The notes under the pieces were generated by a model. It saw only the letters and a list, made by a program, of their open reading frames with translations, was not told where the DNA came from and did no database searches. From Gammaproteobacteria bacterium (lineage in GTDB: Bacteria; Pseudomonadota; Gammaproteobacteria; Burkholderiales; Rhodocyclaceae), in the NCBI GenBank assembly GCA_029289265.1, contig JARFTX010000024.1:1-46994 (forward strand): 46,994 nucleotides of DNA. Reading direction: 5' to 3'. A program made the position numbers and the translations under genes. Shown here in pieces: positions 8,267 to 17,057 of the stretch (position 1 is its first letter; each line of letters starts with the position of its first letter).

Positions 8267-10801
8267 TCAGCCCTTGGCTGCGCGCCGGCGGGGTGCCGGG
8301 GCGTCGGCGTCGTCCGCTTTGGCGCCCGCGTCGGCCTTGCCCGCCCGTGGCTTTCGCGGCTCGAACTCGAAGCCGACCTTGCCGTCCTGGCCCCGTACCA
8401 GAAAGGCCGAGAACTTGCGCCGGGTGCGGGCCGACACGAAGCCCTTGAGCAGCTCGGTGCGGCCTTCGGCGAGCAGCCGGTGCATCTGCTCGCGCTCGAT
8501 GGGTTGCTGAAGGATCACTTTGCCGGAGCGGAAATCGCAGGCCTTGCCCGGCCCCACCGATTTCTCGCAGACGAAGGCCATGCCGTGCTCGAACACGCCC
8601 GCGCCGCACTTGGGGCAGGGCCCGAGCGAAGTCTGTTCCGAGAAGTCGACGGGCTCGGCGTTTTCGTCGGAATCGCGCGGCTGGCCGAAGTCGAACTCGG
8701 GCTGCTTGTCGTCGTTCAAGCGGATCTCGGCGTTGAAGAGCCGTCCCATCTTGTTGCGGAAGCCGACCAGTGGCCCGACACGGCCCTCGCGCAGCAGGGT
8801 TTCGATCTCGTCGATCTCGAACTGGCGGCCGGCGACGATCTTCCAGGTGCTCCAGTCGCAGCCCTGACAGGCAAACTTCTTGTAGTTCTCCTTGATCACG
8901 CCTCCGCAGCGCGGGCACGGCGCCGCGAGCGTCGCAAAGTCGCCCGGCACGGTATCCGACTCAAAGCGCTTGGCGCGCTCGACGATCTCGCGCGCCATCT
9001 GGGCGATCTCGTGCATGAAGTCGGGGCGCGACAGCTGGCCCCGCTCCATTTGCGCGAGCTTGTGCTCCCACTCGCCGGTGAGCTCGGGCGAGGTGAGCGC
9101 CGAGACGTCCAGGCCCTTCAGCAGCGTGATCAGCGAGAACGCCTTGGCGCTGGGGACGAGTTCCCGCCCCTCGCGGTGCAGGTATTGCTCGGCGATCAAC
9201 CCTTCGATGATCTGCGCCCGCGTGGCCGGGGTGCCCAAGCCCCGCTCGGCCATTGCCGCGCGCAGCTCCTCGTCGTCGACCATCTTGCCGGCGCCTTCCA
9301 TCGCGGAGAGCAGGGTCGCCTCGTTGTAGCGTGCGGGGGGCTTGGTGACGAGCGATTTCACGGCGATGGCATCGGTCGCCACCGTTTCGTTCTGCTCGAC
9401 CGCCACCAGCTGGGCGCCGCCCTCGGCGTCTTCCTTGACCGCCTCCTTGCCATACACGGCGAGCCAGCCCGGATTGACCAGCACCTTGCCCTCGGTCTTG
9501 AAGGCCTCATCCTCGACCTGGGTGATGCGGGTGGTGATGCGGTACTCGGCGGCCGGGTAGAACACCGCCAGGAAGCGGCGGGTCACCAGATCGTAGATCT
9601 TGTGCTCGGCTTCCGACAGGCTCTTCGGCAGCGCCCCGGTGGGCACGATGGCGAAGTGATCCGAGATCTTGGCGTTGTTGAAGATCCGCTTGTTGGGCCG
9701 CACCCAGCCCTCGCGGGCGATCTCGCCGGCGAAGGCGGCATACTCGGCGGGCAGGGCGGCCATCACCTCCTTGACCGTGGCGACATAGTCCTCGGGCAGC
9801 GCCCGCGCATCGGTCCGCGGATAGGTGAGCACCTTGTGGCGCTCGTAGAGTGCCTGCGCCAGCTGCAGAGTGGTGCGCGCGGAAAAACCGAAGCGGCCGT
9901 TGGCCTCGCGCTGCAGGCTGGTCAGATCAAAGAGCAGCGGCGAGAGCTGGGTCGAGGGTTTTGACTCCTCGGTGACGGTGCCCGGCTTGTCCTCGCACTT
10001 CACCTTGATGGCCTCGGCGCGCGCGCGGTCCCAGAGGCGGAACGCCGTCGCGTGCTCGTCGCCTTCGGGCCTCTTGAAGTTCGGGTCGAACCAGCGTCCG
10101 GGGTACTCGCCGGCGGCGCAGGTGAAGCTCGCCTCGAGCTCCCAGTAATCGCGGGGCTTGAACTTGCGGATCTTCTGCTCGCGTTCGACCACGATTGCAA
10201 GCGTCGGCGTCTGCACCCGCCCGACCGTGGTGAGGTGGAATCCCCCGGTCTTCGAGTTGAACGCCGTCATCGCCCGCGTGCCGTTGATGCCGATCAGCCA
10301 GTCGCTCTCGGCGCGGCACACCGCAGCCGAGCGCAGCCCCTCGACTTCCTGCGCCGACCGCAATTGGGCAAAGCCCTCGCGGATCGCCACCGGGGTCATC
10401 GACTGCAGCCAGAGGCGGTTCACCGGCTTGTGGGTCTTGGCGTGCTCGACGATGAAATTGAAGATCAGCTCGCCCTCGCGGCCCGCGTCGCAGGCGTTGA
10501 TCAGGCCGACGACGTCCTTGCGCTTGATCAAGCGCGTGAGCAGCTTGAGGCGGTCGTGGGTCTTGTCGATCGGCTTGAGCGCGAACTGCGGCGGAATCAC
10601 CGGCAGATGGGCGAAGGTCCACTTGCCCCGCTTGACCTCGAACTCCTCGGGCACCGCCAGCTCGAGCAGATGGCCGACCGCGGACGAAAGGACGTATTCG
10701 TCGGATTCGAAGTAGTCCTTTTCCTTGGTGAATCCACCGAGCGCCCGCGCGATATCCTGCGCGACCGAGGGTTTTTCCGCGATGATGAGTTGCTTGCTCA
10801 T
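8267..10801 (-). CDS. topB: DNA topoisomerase III
   Basis: The 844-aa type IA topoisomerase begins MSKQLIIAEKPSVAQDIARAL, the Toprim glutamate motif. It contains DAGREGELIF (about residues 105-115) and the active-site tyrosine in VLTYPRTDAR (about 330). The C-terminal third holds zinc-ribbon-like segments, CPRCGGVIKENYKKFACQGC and CPKCGAGVFEHG...C, ending in a basic Ala/Arg/Lys tail. It decatenates single-stranded DNA during replication and repair. An upstream in-frame ATG at 10891 would add 30 unconserved residues; 10801 begins the conserved N-terminus. It lies downstream of lysM-dprA-smg in the same direction, separated from smg by a strong hairpin. Confidence 0.96.
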   Translation of the reverse strand: MSKQLIIAEKPSVAQDIARALGGFTKEKDYFESDEYVLSSAVGHLLELAVPEEFEVKRGKWTFAHLPVIPPQFALKPIDKTHDRLKLLTRLIKRKDVVGLINACDAGREGELIFNFIVEHAKTHKPVNRLWLQSMTPVAIREGFAQLRSAQEVEGLRSAAVCRAESDWLIGINGTRAMTAFNSKTGGFHLTTVGRVQTPTLAIVVEREQKIRKFKPRDYWELEASFTCAAGEYPGRWFDPNFKRPEGDEHATAFRLWDRARAEAIKVKCEDKPGTVTEESKPSTQLSPLLFDLTSLQREANGRFGFSARTTLQLAQALYERHKVLTYPRTDARALPEDYVATVKEVMAALPAEYAAFAGEIAREGWVRPNKRIFNNAKISDHFAIVPTGALPKSLSEAEHKIYDLVTRRFLAVFYPAAEYRITTRITQVEDEAFKTEGKVLVNPGWLAVYGKEAVKEDAEGGAQLVAVEQNETVATDAIAVKSLVTKPPARYNEATLLSAMEGAGKMVDDEELRAAMAERGLGTPATRAQIIEGLIAEQYLHREGRELVPSAKAFSLITLLKGLDVSALTSPELTGEWEHKLAQMERGQLSRPDFMHEIAQMAREIVERAKRFESDTVPGDFATLAAPCPRCGGVIKENYKKFACQGCDWSTWKIVAGRQFEIDEIETLLREGRVGPLVGFRNKMGRLFNAEIRLNDDKQPEFDFGQPRDSDENAEPVDFSEQTSLGPCPKCGAGVFEHGMAFVCEKSVGPGKACDFRSGKVILQQPIEREQMHRLLAEGRTELLKGFVSARTRRKFSAFLVRGQDGKVGFEFEPRKPRAGKADAGAKADDADAPAPRRRAAKG

Positions 10802-10902
10802 GCGTGGGGAGCGCCTTGCGAAGCCCGTCCGGGCCCGCCGTGAGGGGTTGTCGAGCGGCAGATGATAAGCACGCCGTTGCAGGGCTTGCAAGCGGAGAGC
10901 GT

Positions 10903-10922
10903 CCCGGCGCGGTCGCGCCGGG
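10903..10922 (-). terminator. Hairpin directly after smg
   Basis: CCCGGCGC (10903-10910) and GCGCCGGG (10915-10922) form an 8-9 bp stem with a GGTC loop, touching the smg stop codon. There is no T-tract. Confidence 0.5.
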
Positions 10923-11390
10923 TCACTGGAGGACGACGAATTCCTCGTCCTCGTCGCCCGTGAGCAACTCGTCCAGGATCAGCGTATCGAGCGCCTTTTC
11001 CCGCTGCCACATCACGATCAGCACGATGACCTTGAGCCGGTAGAGGTTCAGCGTGAAGTCGGTCAGCGCGAGCGCGCGTTCGATCACGAGTTCGCGCATG
11101 CCCGCGTCGAGCACGCCCGCAGCCTCGAGAAAGGCGATGAAGCCGCGGCAGTCCGCATCCAGCACGGACGCCTCGTCAGGCGCGTAGAGGCGGATCGAAC
11201 CCGGTCGCGGCTCGGCAATCAGCGTCGCGGCCACCGCCGGCTCGCGCAGAGCGTCCAGCCAGGCAAGCGCCTCGGAGATCTCCTCGTCCTCGAAGCCTGC
11301 CGCGGAGAGCTTGCGCGCGAGCTGTTCGGTGCCGGGGCACGCGTCGGGGCGAACGTAGTGCTCGAAGAGGAAGACGAGGATGTCGAACAT
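10923..11390 (-). CDS. smg: Smg family protein (DUF494)
   Basis: The 155-aa protein matches Smg in length and start (MFDILVFLFEHYVRP), and has the family's acidic, Leu-rich body and the ending VIVLIVMWQREKALDTLILDELL. Its biochemical role is unknown; the gene is almost always next to dprA. The ATG at 11390 is preferred over the one at 11429, which would add 13 unconserved residues. It starts 16 bases after the dprA stop, so co-transcription with dprA is likely. Confidence 0.92.
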   Translation of the reverse strand: MFDILVFLFEHYVRPDACPGTEQLARKLSAAGFEDEEISEALAWLDALREPAVAATLIAEPRPGSIRLYAPDEASVLDADCRGFIAFLEAAGVLDAGMRELVIERALALTDFTLNLYRLKVIVLIVMWQREKALDTLILDELLTGDEDEEFVVLQ

Positions 11391-11406
11391 GGCACGGGCC
11401 GCTGTT

Positions 11407-12594
11407 TCAGGTGCGCTGGAAACGACCACCGGGCAGGCGGCCGACGTGTCCGTCGAGCTCCAACGGCAGCAGGATGGCGTACAGGGCCTCGGGCGTCAAG
11501 CCGCAGCGGCCCGCCAGGGTGTCGACGTCGACGGGGTCGTGGCCGAGCGCGTCGAGGATCCGGCCGGCCTCGCCGCCCGGTGTGGCCGGGCGCGCGTTGC
11601 CGAAAAGCGGACCAGTGTGCTCTTCCCGCTCCGCCGACCGCGACCGGCGCCGCCGCGGTGCCGGGGCGCCCGGATTCGGCGGCGCAAGCGGGTCGGATTG
11701 CAGCCAGCGCAGTTCCTCGAGCACGTCGCGCGCCGTCTCGACCAGCTTCGCGCCATCGCGAATCAGGCGGTGGCACCCGCGCGCCAGAGGCGAGTGGATC
11801 GACCCCGGGATCGCCAGCACCTCGCGTCCGCACTCGGTCGCGAGCTGCGCGGTGATCAGCGAGCCGCTGTTCAGTGCGGCCTCGACCACCAGGACCCCCC
11901 GCGCCAGGCCCGCGATGATGCGGTTGCGGCGCGGGAAGTTGTGCGGCAGCGGCGCGGTGCCGAGGGGAAATTCGCTGACGATGGCCCCGCGCGCGGCGAT
12001 CTCGTGCGCAAGCGCGCGGTGCGCGGCGGGATAGACGCGATCGGCGCCGGTGCCGATCACGGCGATGGTCCGGCCGCCCTCCGCCGCGAGCGCACCCCGG
12101 TGTGCAGCGGCGTCGATTCCCTGCGCGAGGCCGCTGATGACGGTGAGGCCGGCCTGGGCCAGGCTGCGGGCGAACGCCTCGGCGTTCGCGACACCCTGCG
12201 TGGTGGCCGATCGGGCGCCGACGATCGCGAGCGCGGGCGCGGCGAGCAGGGTGGGCTCCCCGGCGACGTAGAGCACCACGGGGGGATCGGCGATCTCGAG
12301 CAGGCTCGCCGGATAGGCCGCATCGGCGAGCGTGATCAGGTGGTGGCCGGGTTCGGCCGCCCACGCGAGCGCAAGGTCGAGGCTGCGGGCGTCGGGCGGG
12401 GCGAGCAACCGCTCGGTGGCGGCGCCACCGACCACTGCGGCAAGGGACGTGCGGCCGGCGGCGAAGATCTGCTCGGGCAGCCCGAATGCGGCCAGCAGGG
12501 CACGCTGTGCGGCCGGTCCGATCCCCGGTGCGAGCGCGAGTCGCAGCCAGGCGGCGCGATGGTCCTGCGCCGCCTCGGGCGCGCCGGGTGTCAA
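11407..12594 (-). CDS. dprA: DNA-processing protein DprA (RecA loader)
   Basis: The protein (395 aa from the proposed TTG) has the DprA Rossmann-like domain: GARSATTQGVANAEAFARSL, ISGLAQGIDAAAHRGAL, VIGTGADRVYPAAH and FPRRNRIIAGLARGVLVVEAALNSGSLITA. A small winged-helix-like C-terminal domain follows (VDTLAGRCGLTPEALYAILLPLELDGHV). DprA protects incoming single-stranded DNA and loads RecA during natural transformation. No ATG lies near the conserved N-terminus; a TTG at 12592-12594 overlaps the lysM stop in a TTGA arrangement, giving LTPGAPEAAQDHRAAWLRLALAPGIG. That overlap suggests translational coupling to lysM. A start further inside cannot be excluded. Confidence 0.9.
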   Translation of the reverse strand: MTPGAPEAAQDHRAAWLRLALAPGIGPAAQRALLAAFGLPEQIFAAGRTSLAAVVGGAATERLLAPPDARSLDLALAWAAEPGHHLITLADAAYPASLLEIADPPVVLYVAGEPTLLAAPALAIVGARSATTQGVANAEAFARSLAQAGLTVISGLAQGIDAAAHRGALAAEGGRTIAVIGTGADRVYPAAHRALAHEIAARGAIVSEFPLGTAPLPHNFPRRNRIIAGLARGVLVVEAALNSGSLITAQLATECGREVLAIPGSIHSPLARGCHRLIRDGAKLVETARDVLEELRWLQSDPLAPPNPGAPAPRRRRSRSAEREEHTGPLFGNARPATPGGEAGRILDALGHDPVDVDTLAGRCGLTPEALYAILLPLELDGHVGRLPGGRFQRT

Positions 12595-13616
12595 GGCCGG
12601 CGGACGCTGTCCCCGATCGTGGCGGGGCCGTCGGTATCCATGATGAGCGCGTAGGCGAGGCGATCGAAGACGCGGAACACGAAGACCAGGCCGTAACGGT
12701 GCTCGGGCAGGTGGAAGACCTCGGAGGTGCCGTTCTCGCGATGGACCACGCTGCCGCGGTTGCGGTAGAGCGCCAGCACGTGGCCTTGCTCGAGCCCGTC
12801 GCGGGCGCCGATGTTGAGCGTCACCACATGATTGCGCCCGGTCTCGACCACACCTCGGTAGATGCCGATCAAGCGCCCTTCGATCTCGACCTCGGGGGCA
12901 TGCGGCACGTACGAGAACACCGTCGGCAGGTCGTCGCGCATCAGCCGATCGCCCGTGCCGATCTCCTCGACCGCGGACAGGATGGTCAGCGTCGCCGGCA
13001 CGCCGTGCGCGCTCACCCGCGCCGTGCCGAGATACTGCGCCTCGTGACCGAGCAGCTCGCGCGTGGCCGGATCGACCACCGGCCGCGCCGGGCGGAAGAT
13101 ATGCCAGACATCGTGCGCCGGATCGACATCCTTGGCGAACACGGTGTCGCCGTTGCCCATGAACACGCGGCTTGTTTCGGTCGCGATGACGGTGCCTGCG
13201 CCCGCGAGCTGGGCATCGTCGACGATCAGCGGGCGGGTCAGGAACGGCTCGATCACCGAGACCGGAATGCTCGGAATGGCCTCGTCGACCGGCTCCGAGT
13301 AGATGCGTGGCGACAGGCGCTGGTCGCCCGTGCCCACCGGCCGGCCGATCGATAGCCACGGGCCGCTACGGTCGAGCACGATGACCTGCCCGGGGTAGAT
13401 CAGGTGGGGATTGCGGATCTGGTCCCGGTTCATTCGCCACACTTCGGGCCAGCGCCAGGGCTGCTTGAGGAAGCGCCCCGAGATGTCCCACAAGGTGTCG
13501 CCGCGGACCACCGTATAGGTGTCGGGCGCGTCGTCGGCCAGCGCCGGCTGGGCGGAGGCCTGTGCGCTCAGAAGGGTCGCAACGGCAAAGAGAAGAGGGA
13601 ATATAATGCGGGTCAT
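12591..13616 (-). CDS. LysM-domain exported protein
   Basis: The 341-aa precursor has a signal peptide (MTRIIFPLLFAVATLLSAQASA). One LysM module follows (DTYTVVRGDTLWDISGRFL...NPHLIYPGQVIVL, about residues 30-80), which binds peptidoglycan. The rest has the repeat-like beta-rich pattern of the betaproteobacterial LysM proteins encoded before dprA. Its role is probably in envelope or cell-wall maintenance; no catalytic motif is visible. The start at 13616 is where the signal peptide begins; a longer frame back to 13781 is unlikely because it would run through the divergent def promoter region. Confidence 0.9.
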   Translation of the reverse strand: MTRIIFPLLFAVATLLSAQASAQPALADDAPDTYTVVRGDTLWDISGRFLKQPWRWPEVWRMNRDQIRNPHLIYPGQVIVLDRSGPWLSIGRPVGTGDQRLSPRIYSEPVDEAIPSIPVSVIEPFLTRPLIVDDAQLAGAGTVIATETSRVFMGNGDTVFAKDVDPAHDVWHIFRPARPVVDPATRELLGHEAQYLGTARVSAHGVPATLTILSAVEEIGTGDRLMRDDLPTVFSYVPHAPEVEIEGRLIGIYRGVVETGRNHVVTLNIGARDGLEQGHVLALYRNRGSVVHRENGTSEVFHLPEHRYGLVFVFRVFDRLAYALIMDTDGPATIGDSVRRP

Positions 13617-13781
13617 CGCTCGCTTCCGGTTGGAGCTGGCCGGACTCTTCCTGCTCCGGAACGCGGCCAGCCGGTGCAGGTCGAATCTGGTGATTCGATT
13701 CGAAGGTCGGATGCCGATGCGCCCGACATGCCAAAGCGCTTGAAATTCTGCACGCAATGACTTAATCCGGCAAGCATTCAT

Positions 13782-14285
13782 ATGGCCTTGTTACCGATTC
13801 TCCGCTATCCCGACCCACGCCTGCACGCGCGCGCGCGCCCTGTCGAAAGCGTCGATGACGCGATCCGCAAGCTCGTCGCGGACATGGCCGAGACCATGTA
13901 CGAGGCGCCCGGCATCGGGCTTGCCGCGACCCAGGTCAATGTGGATAAGCGCGTCGTGGTCATCGACGTCTCCGAGGACCGCTCCGGGTTGATGGTCTTC
14001 GTCAATCCCGAGATCGTCGAGAAATCAGGCGAGCAGACCTGCGAGGAGGGCTGCCTGTCGGTCCCCGGCGTCTATGAGAAGGTCACCCGAGCACAGTTCG
14101 TGCGGGTCCGGGCGCTGAACGGGCGTGGCGAACCCTTTGAGCTCGAGGCCGAGGGCCTGCTCGCCGTGTGCATCCAGCACGAGATCGATCACCTCGACGG
14201 CAAGGTCTTCGTCGAGTACCTGTCGCAGCTCAAGCTCAACCGCATCAAGAGCAAGCTCGCCAAGAAGTCGCGGATCACCGCGTGA
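13782..14285 (+). CDS. def: Peptide deformylase
   Basis: The 167-aa enzyme contains all three deformylase motifs: GIGLAATQV (about residues 45-53), EEGCLSVPG (about 88-96) and [12 protein letters not shown] (about 131-142), supplying the metal-binding Cys and two His plus the catalytic Glu. It removes the N-formyl group from nascent proteins. The ATG at 13782 starts the usual [14 protein letters not shown]. It overlaps fmt by a GTGA arrangement, so the two are one operon and probably translationally coupled. The 165-bp gap to the divergent lysM gene must hold both promoters. Confidence 0.97.
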   Translation: MALLPILRYPDPRLHARARPVESVDDAIRKLVADMAETMYEAPGIGLAATQVNVDKRVVVIDVSEDRSGLMVFVNPEIVEKSGEQTCEEGCLSVPGVYEKVTRAQFVRVRALNGRGEPFELEAEGLLAVCIQHEIDHLDGKVFVEYLSQLKLNRIKSKLAKKSRITA

Positions 14286-15223
14286 CCGCTGCCCCGCTTC
14301 GCGTCGCCTTCGCCGGCACTCCCGAGTTCGCCGCCGCGGCGCTGGCCGCGATCGTCGCCGCGGGCTACCCCGTGCCGCTGGTGCTGACCCAGCCGGACCG
14401 CCCGGCCGGACGCGGCATGAAGCAGGTCGCAAGTCCGGTCAAGCGGCTCGCGCTCGAACATGCTCTTGCCGTCGACCAGCCCGAGCGCCTGCGCACCGAG
14501 GCGCAACGCGCCGCGCTGGTTGCCTGTGCGCCGGATGTGCTGGTGGTCGCCGCCTACGGGCTGATCCTGCCGCGCGAGGTGCTCGAGCTGCCACGCCTGG
14601 GCTGCGTGAACATCCACGCCTCGCTCCTGCCGCGCTGGCGCGGCGCCGCACCCATACACCGTGCGATCGAGGCGGGCGACGCCGAGACCGGCATCACCAT
14701 CATGCAGATGGACGAGGGCCTCGACACCGGGCCGATGCTGATGCGCGAGGCCATCCCGATCGCGCCCGACGATACCACCGGTTCGCTCCACGACCGGCTC
14801 GCCGCGCTGGGTGCGGACATGATCGTCGCGGCGCTCGGTCGTCTGGCCGCGGGCGGTCTCGCCGCCGTGCCACAACCGGCCGAGGGCGTCACCTACGCCG
14901 CGAAGATCGGCAAGGCCGAAGCCGCGCTCGACTGGCGCCGGTCGGCCGCCGAGCTCGCCCGGGCAGTACGCGCCTTCGATCCCTTCCCTGGGGCGGTCGC
15001 GACGTTGCGCGACACCCCGCTCAAGATCTGGCGTGCCGACCCCGTCGTGGGCCGCGGCGAGCCGGGTACGGTGCTCGCGGTCGACCCGACGGGCATCGTG
15101 GTCGCCTGCGGCGTCGGGGCGCTGCGCCTCGGAGCCTTGCAGCGTCCCGGCAGCCGCCGGCTTGCCGTGGGGGAATTCCTGCCCGGTTTCCCGGTCAATC
15201 CGGGCGAGCGCTTCGCCGTCTGA
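14282..15223 (+). CDS. fmt: Methionyl-tRNA formyltransferase
   Basis: The 313-aa enzyme starts at a GTG (14282-14284) that overlaps the def stop. It shows the formyltransferase core [15 protein letters not shown], the loop [11 protein letters not shown], the catalytic block [21 protein letters not shown] (Asn, His) and [16 protein letters not shown]. The C-terminal OB-like tRNA-binding domain follows (about residues 205-313). It formylates Met-tRNAfMet for initiation, the complement of Def. Length is typical of the family. Confidence 0.97.
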   Translation: MTAAPLRVAFAGTPEFAAAALAAIVAAGYPVPLVLTQPDRPAGRGMKQVASPVKRLALEHALAVDQPERLRTEAQRAALVACAPDVLVVAAYGLILPREVLELPRLGCVNIHASLLPRWRGAAPIHRAIEAGDAETGITIMQMDEGLDTGPMLMREAIPIAPDDTTGSLHDRLAALGADMIVAALGRLAAGGLAAVPQPAEGVTYAAKIGKAEAALDWRRSAAELARAVRAFDPFPGAVATLRDTPLKIWRADPVVGRGEPGTVLAVDPTGIVVACGVGALRLGALQRPGSRRLAVGEFLPGFPVNPGERFAV

Positions 15224-15378
15224 ACGACGGTTCCATTGCGACCGCGTGGCGAGGCCATCGCGGCCTCGGCGCGGCCGGTGCGGTCCGACGGCCCTGCCCG
15301 CAGGCGTTCGATTGAAACCCGGCGCTCCGCCCCCATCTGAGTTTGCGAAAGCCACCCCAACGCAGAGAGGACACATCG

Positions 15379-16224
15379 ATGTTCGGCAACTGGCTCAAGA
15401 CTTCCATTCTGATGGCGGGCATCGTCGCGCTCTTCGGCGCGGTCGGTGCGATGATCGGCGGCCGCGAGGGCATGCTGATCGCGCTCGTCTTCGGCGGCGC
15501 GATGAACCTGTGGGCGTACTGGTTCTCGGACAAGGTGGTGCTGAAGATGTACAACGCGCGGCCGGTCGATGCGACCTCGTCGCCCTACCTGTATAACATG
15601 GTGCGCGAGCTGGCGCAGCGCGGGGGCCTGCCGATGCCCAAGGTCTACATCATCGACGAGGCCCAGCCCAACGCCTTCGCCACCGGACGCAACCCGGAGA
15701 ACGCCGCGGTCGCGGCGACCACCGGCATCATCCGCATGCTCTCCGAGCGCGAGCTGCGCGGCGTGATGGCGCACGAACTCGCGCACGTGAAGAACCGCGA
15801 CATCCTGATCTCGACCATGGCCGCCACCGTCGCCGGCGCGATCTCGATGCTCGCGCAATTCGGCATGTTCTTCGGCGGGCGCGGCGAGAACCGGCCGCAC
15901 CCGGCGCTCGCCATCCTCGTGATGATTCTCGCGCCGCTCGCCGCGATGATCATCCAGATGGCGATCTCGCGCACCCGCGAGTTCGGTGCCGACCGCGGCG
16001 GAGCGGAGATCTCCGGCGACCCCGAGGCGCTGGCGAGCGCGCTGGCCAAGATCGAGGCCTACGCCAAGGGCATCCCGATGCACGCCGCCGAACAGCACCC
16101 CGAGACGGCGCAGATGATGATCATGAATCCGCTCTCCGGAGGCGGCCTGCGCGGCCTGTTCTCGACCCATCCGTCCACGCAGGATCGCATCGCCCGCTTG
16201 CGCGCGATGGTCGGCCGCCGCTGA
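15379..16224 (+). CDS. htpX: Membrane zinc metalloprotease HtpX
   Basis: The 281-aa protein begins [28 protein letters not shown] with two N-terminal membrane segments. It then shows the gluzincin motif [10 protein letters not shown] (about residues 133-142), a second hydrophobic pair around 150-200, and the distal zinc ligand in [12 protein letters not shown]. HtpX degrades misfolded inner-membrane proteins alongside FtsH. AGAGAGG lies upstream of the ATG at 15379, which is preferred to the in-frame start at 15343. A 155-bp gap separates it from fmt. Confidence 0.95.
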   Translation: MFGNWLKTSILMAGIVALFGAVGAMIGGREGMLIALVFGGAMNLWAYWFSDKVVLKMYNARPVDATSSPYLYNMVRELAQRGGLPMPKVYIIDEAQPNAFATGRNPENAAVAATTGIIRMLSERELRGVMAHELAHVKNRDILISTMAATVAGAISMLAQFGMFFGGRGENRPHPALAILVMILAPLAAMIIQMAISRTREFGADRGGAEISGDPEALASALAKIEAYAKGIPMHAAEQHPETAQMMIMNPLSGGGLRGLFSTHPSTQDRIARLRAMVGRR

Positions 16225-16235
16225 GCCCGGCTGGA

Positions 16236-16266
16236 TTGACGCCGGCGCCTGCCCGTCGGGTATGAT
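16236..16266 (+). promoter_or_regulatory. Candidate promoter for the mobB leader
   Basis: TTGACG (16236-16241) and TATGAT (16261-16266) each match the sigma-70 hexamers at 5 of 6 positions, but the spacer is 19 bases instead of 17. If used, it would give a leader of more than 200 bases before mobB. Confidence 0.4.
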
Positions 16267-16486
16267 GGCCGCAGCGATGGCGGCGGACCGGAGGGGAACT
16301 CCCGCCGGATCGCGCTGACCATGCATCGAGAACAGACGACGACCGCCGGTTGCAGGGCGCAGGCCAGGGCACGAGCGGGCGCGGAGGAGACGAGAGGATG
16401 CGGCAGGCAGTGTCGGCCGGGGGTGGCCGCGCCGTGGCGAGCGACCGGGATGGGGCCTTGGCGGCTATCCGGCAGGAGTCGCGCCG
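16267..16486 (+). other. Long leader upstream of mobB, possibly structured
   Basis: No convincing gene lies here. The proximal part can fold: CAGCG near 16274 can pair with CGCTG near 16315, enclosing a GGGGAACTCCC hairpin flanked by CCGG/CCGG (about 16288-16308). Because the downstream gene belongs to the molybdenum cofactor pathway, a Moco-type riboswitch is conceivable, but I could not match the consensus by eye. Confidence 0.25.
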
Positions 16487-17011
16487 ATGAAGGTGATCGG
16501 CTTCGCCGGCTGGTCCGGAAGCGGCAAGACCACGCTCGTCGAACAGGTGATCCGCGTGCTGACCGAGCGCGGGCTGGTCGTCTCGCTGGTCAAGCACGCT
16601 CACCATTCTTTCGATATCGACCATCGCGGCAAGGACTCCTGGCGGCATCGCCAGGCGGGTTGCCGCGAGGTGCTGGTGAGTTCGCGCAATCGCTGGTCGC
16701 TGATCCACGAACTGCGCGACGAGCCGGAGGCGTCCCTGGACGAACTCCTCGACCGTCTCTCGGACTGCGATATCGCCCTGGTCGAAGGTTTCAAGCGTGC
16801 CGCGATCGCCAAGGTCGAGGTGCACCGCGACGGGGTGCGCGGGCCGCTGCTGTTTCCCGACGATCCCCATATTGTCGCCGTGGCGACCGACGCCCCGGGC
16901 CTCGACACCGGGCCCTTGCCCCGGCTCGACATCAACCGCCCCGAGGCGGTCGCCGATTTCGTGATGGCCCACTGCCTCGCCCGGCAGCCGCTGGTTTCGC
17001 AGGCGGGCTGA
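16487..17011 (+). CDS. mobB: Molybdopterin-guanine dinucleotide biosynthesis adapter MobB
   Basis: The 174-aa P-loop protein begins MKVIGFAGWSGSGKTTLVEQVI (Walker A near residues 8-16). It has the family's HAHHSFDIDHRGKDSWRHRQAG segment and the LVEGFKRA motif. MobB binds GTP and assists MobA in attaching GMP to molybdopterin. In this window it serves the same pathway as mobA and fdhD, 13 kb away, although it is not in their operon. CAGGAG lies 10-15 bases before the ATG. Confidence 0.95.
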   Translation: MKVIGFAGWSGSGKTTLVEQVIRVLTERGLVVSLVKHAHHSFDIDHRGKDSWRHRQAGCREVLVSSRNRWSLIHELRDEPEASLDELLDRLSDCDIALVEGFKRAAIAKVEVHRDGVRGPLLFPDDPHIVAVATDAPGLDTGPLPRLDINRPEAVADFVMAHCLARQPLVSQAG

Positions 17012-17057
17012 TCGGGGCGAGGGCGGGGCGGGCTGCAACAGGACAGGAGTGCGTGCA

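Noticed and set aside
13602-13607. TATAAT on the plus strand at the start of lysM
   Set aside because: No acceptable -35 box lies 16-18 bases upstream, and it is inside the lysM signal-peptide codons; the def promoter more likely lies nearer to 13782.
13940-13948. Perfect DnaA box TGTGGATAA
   Set aside because: It is single and lies inside the def coding sequence, without an AT-rich region or further boxes, so it does not indicate an origin.
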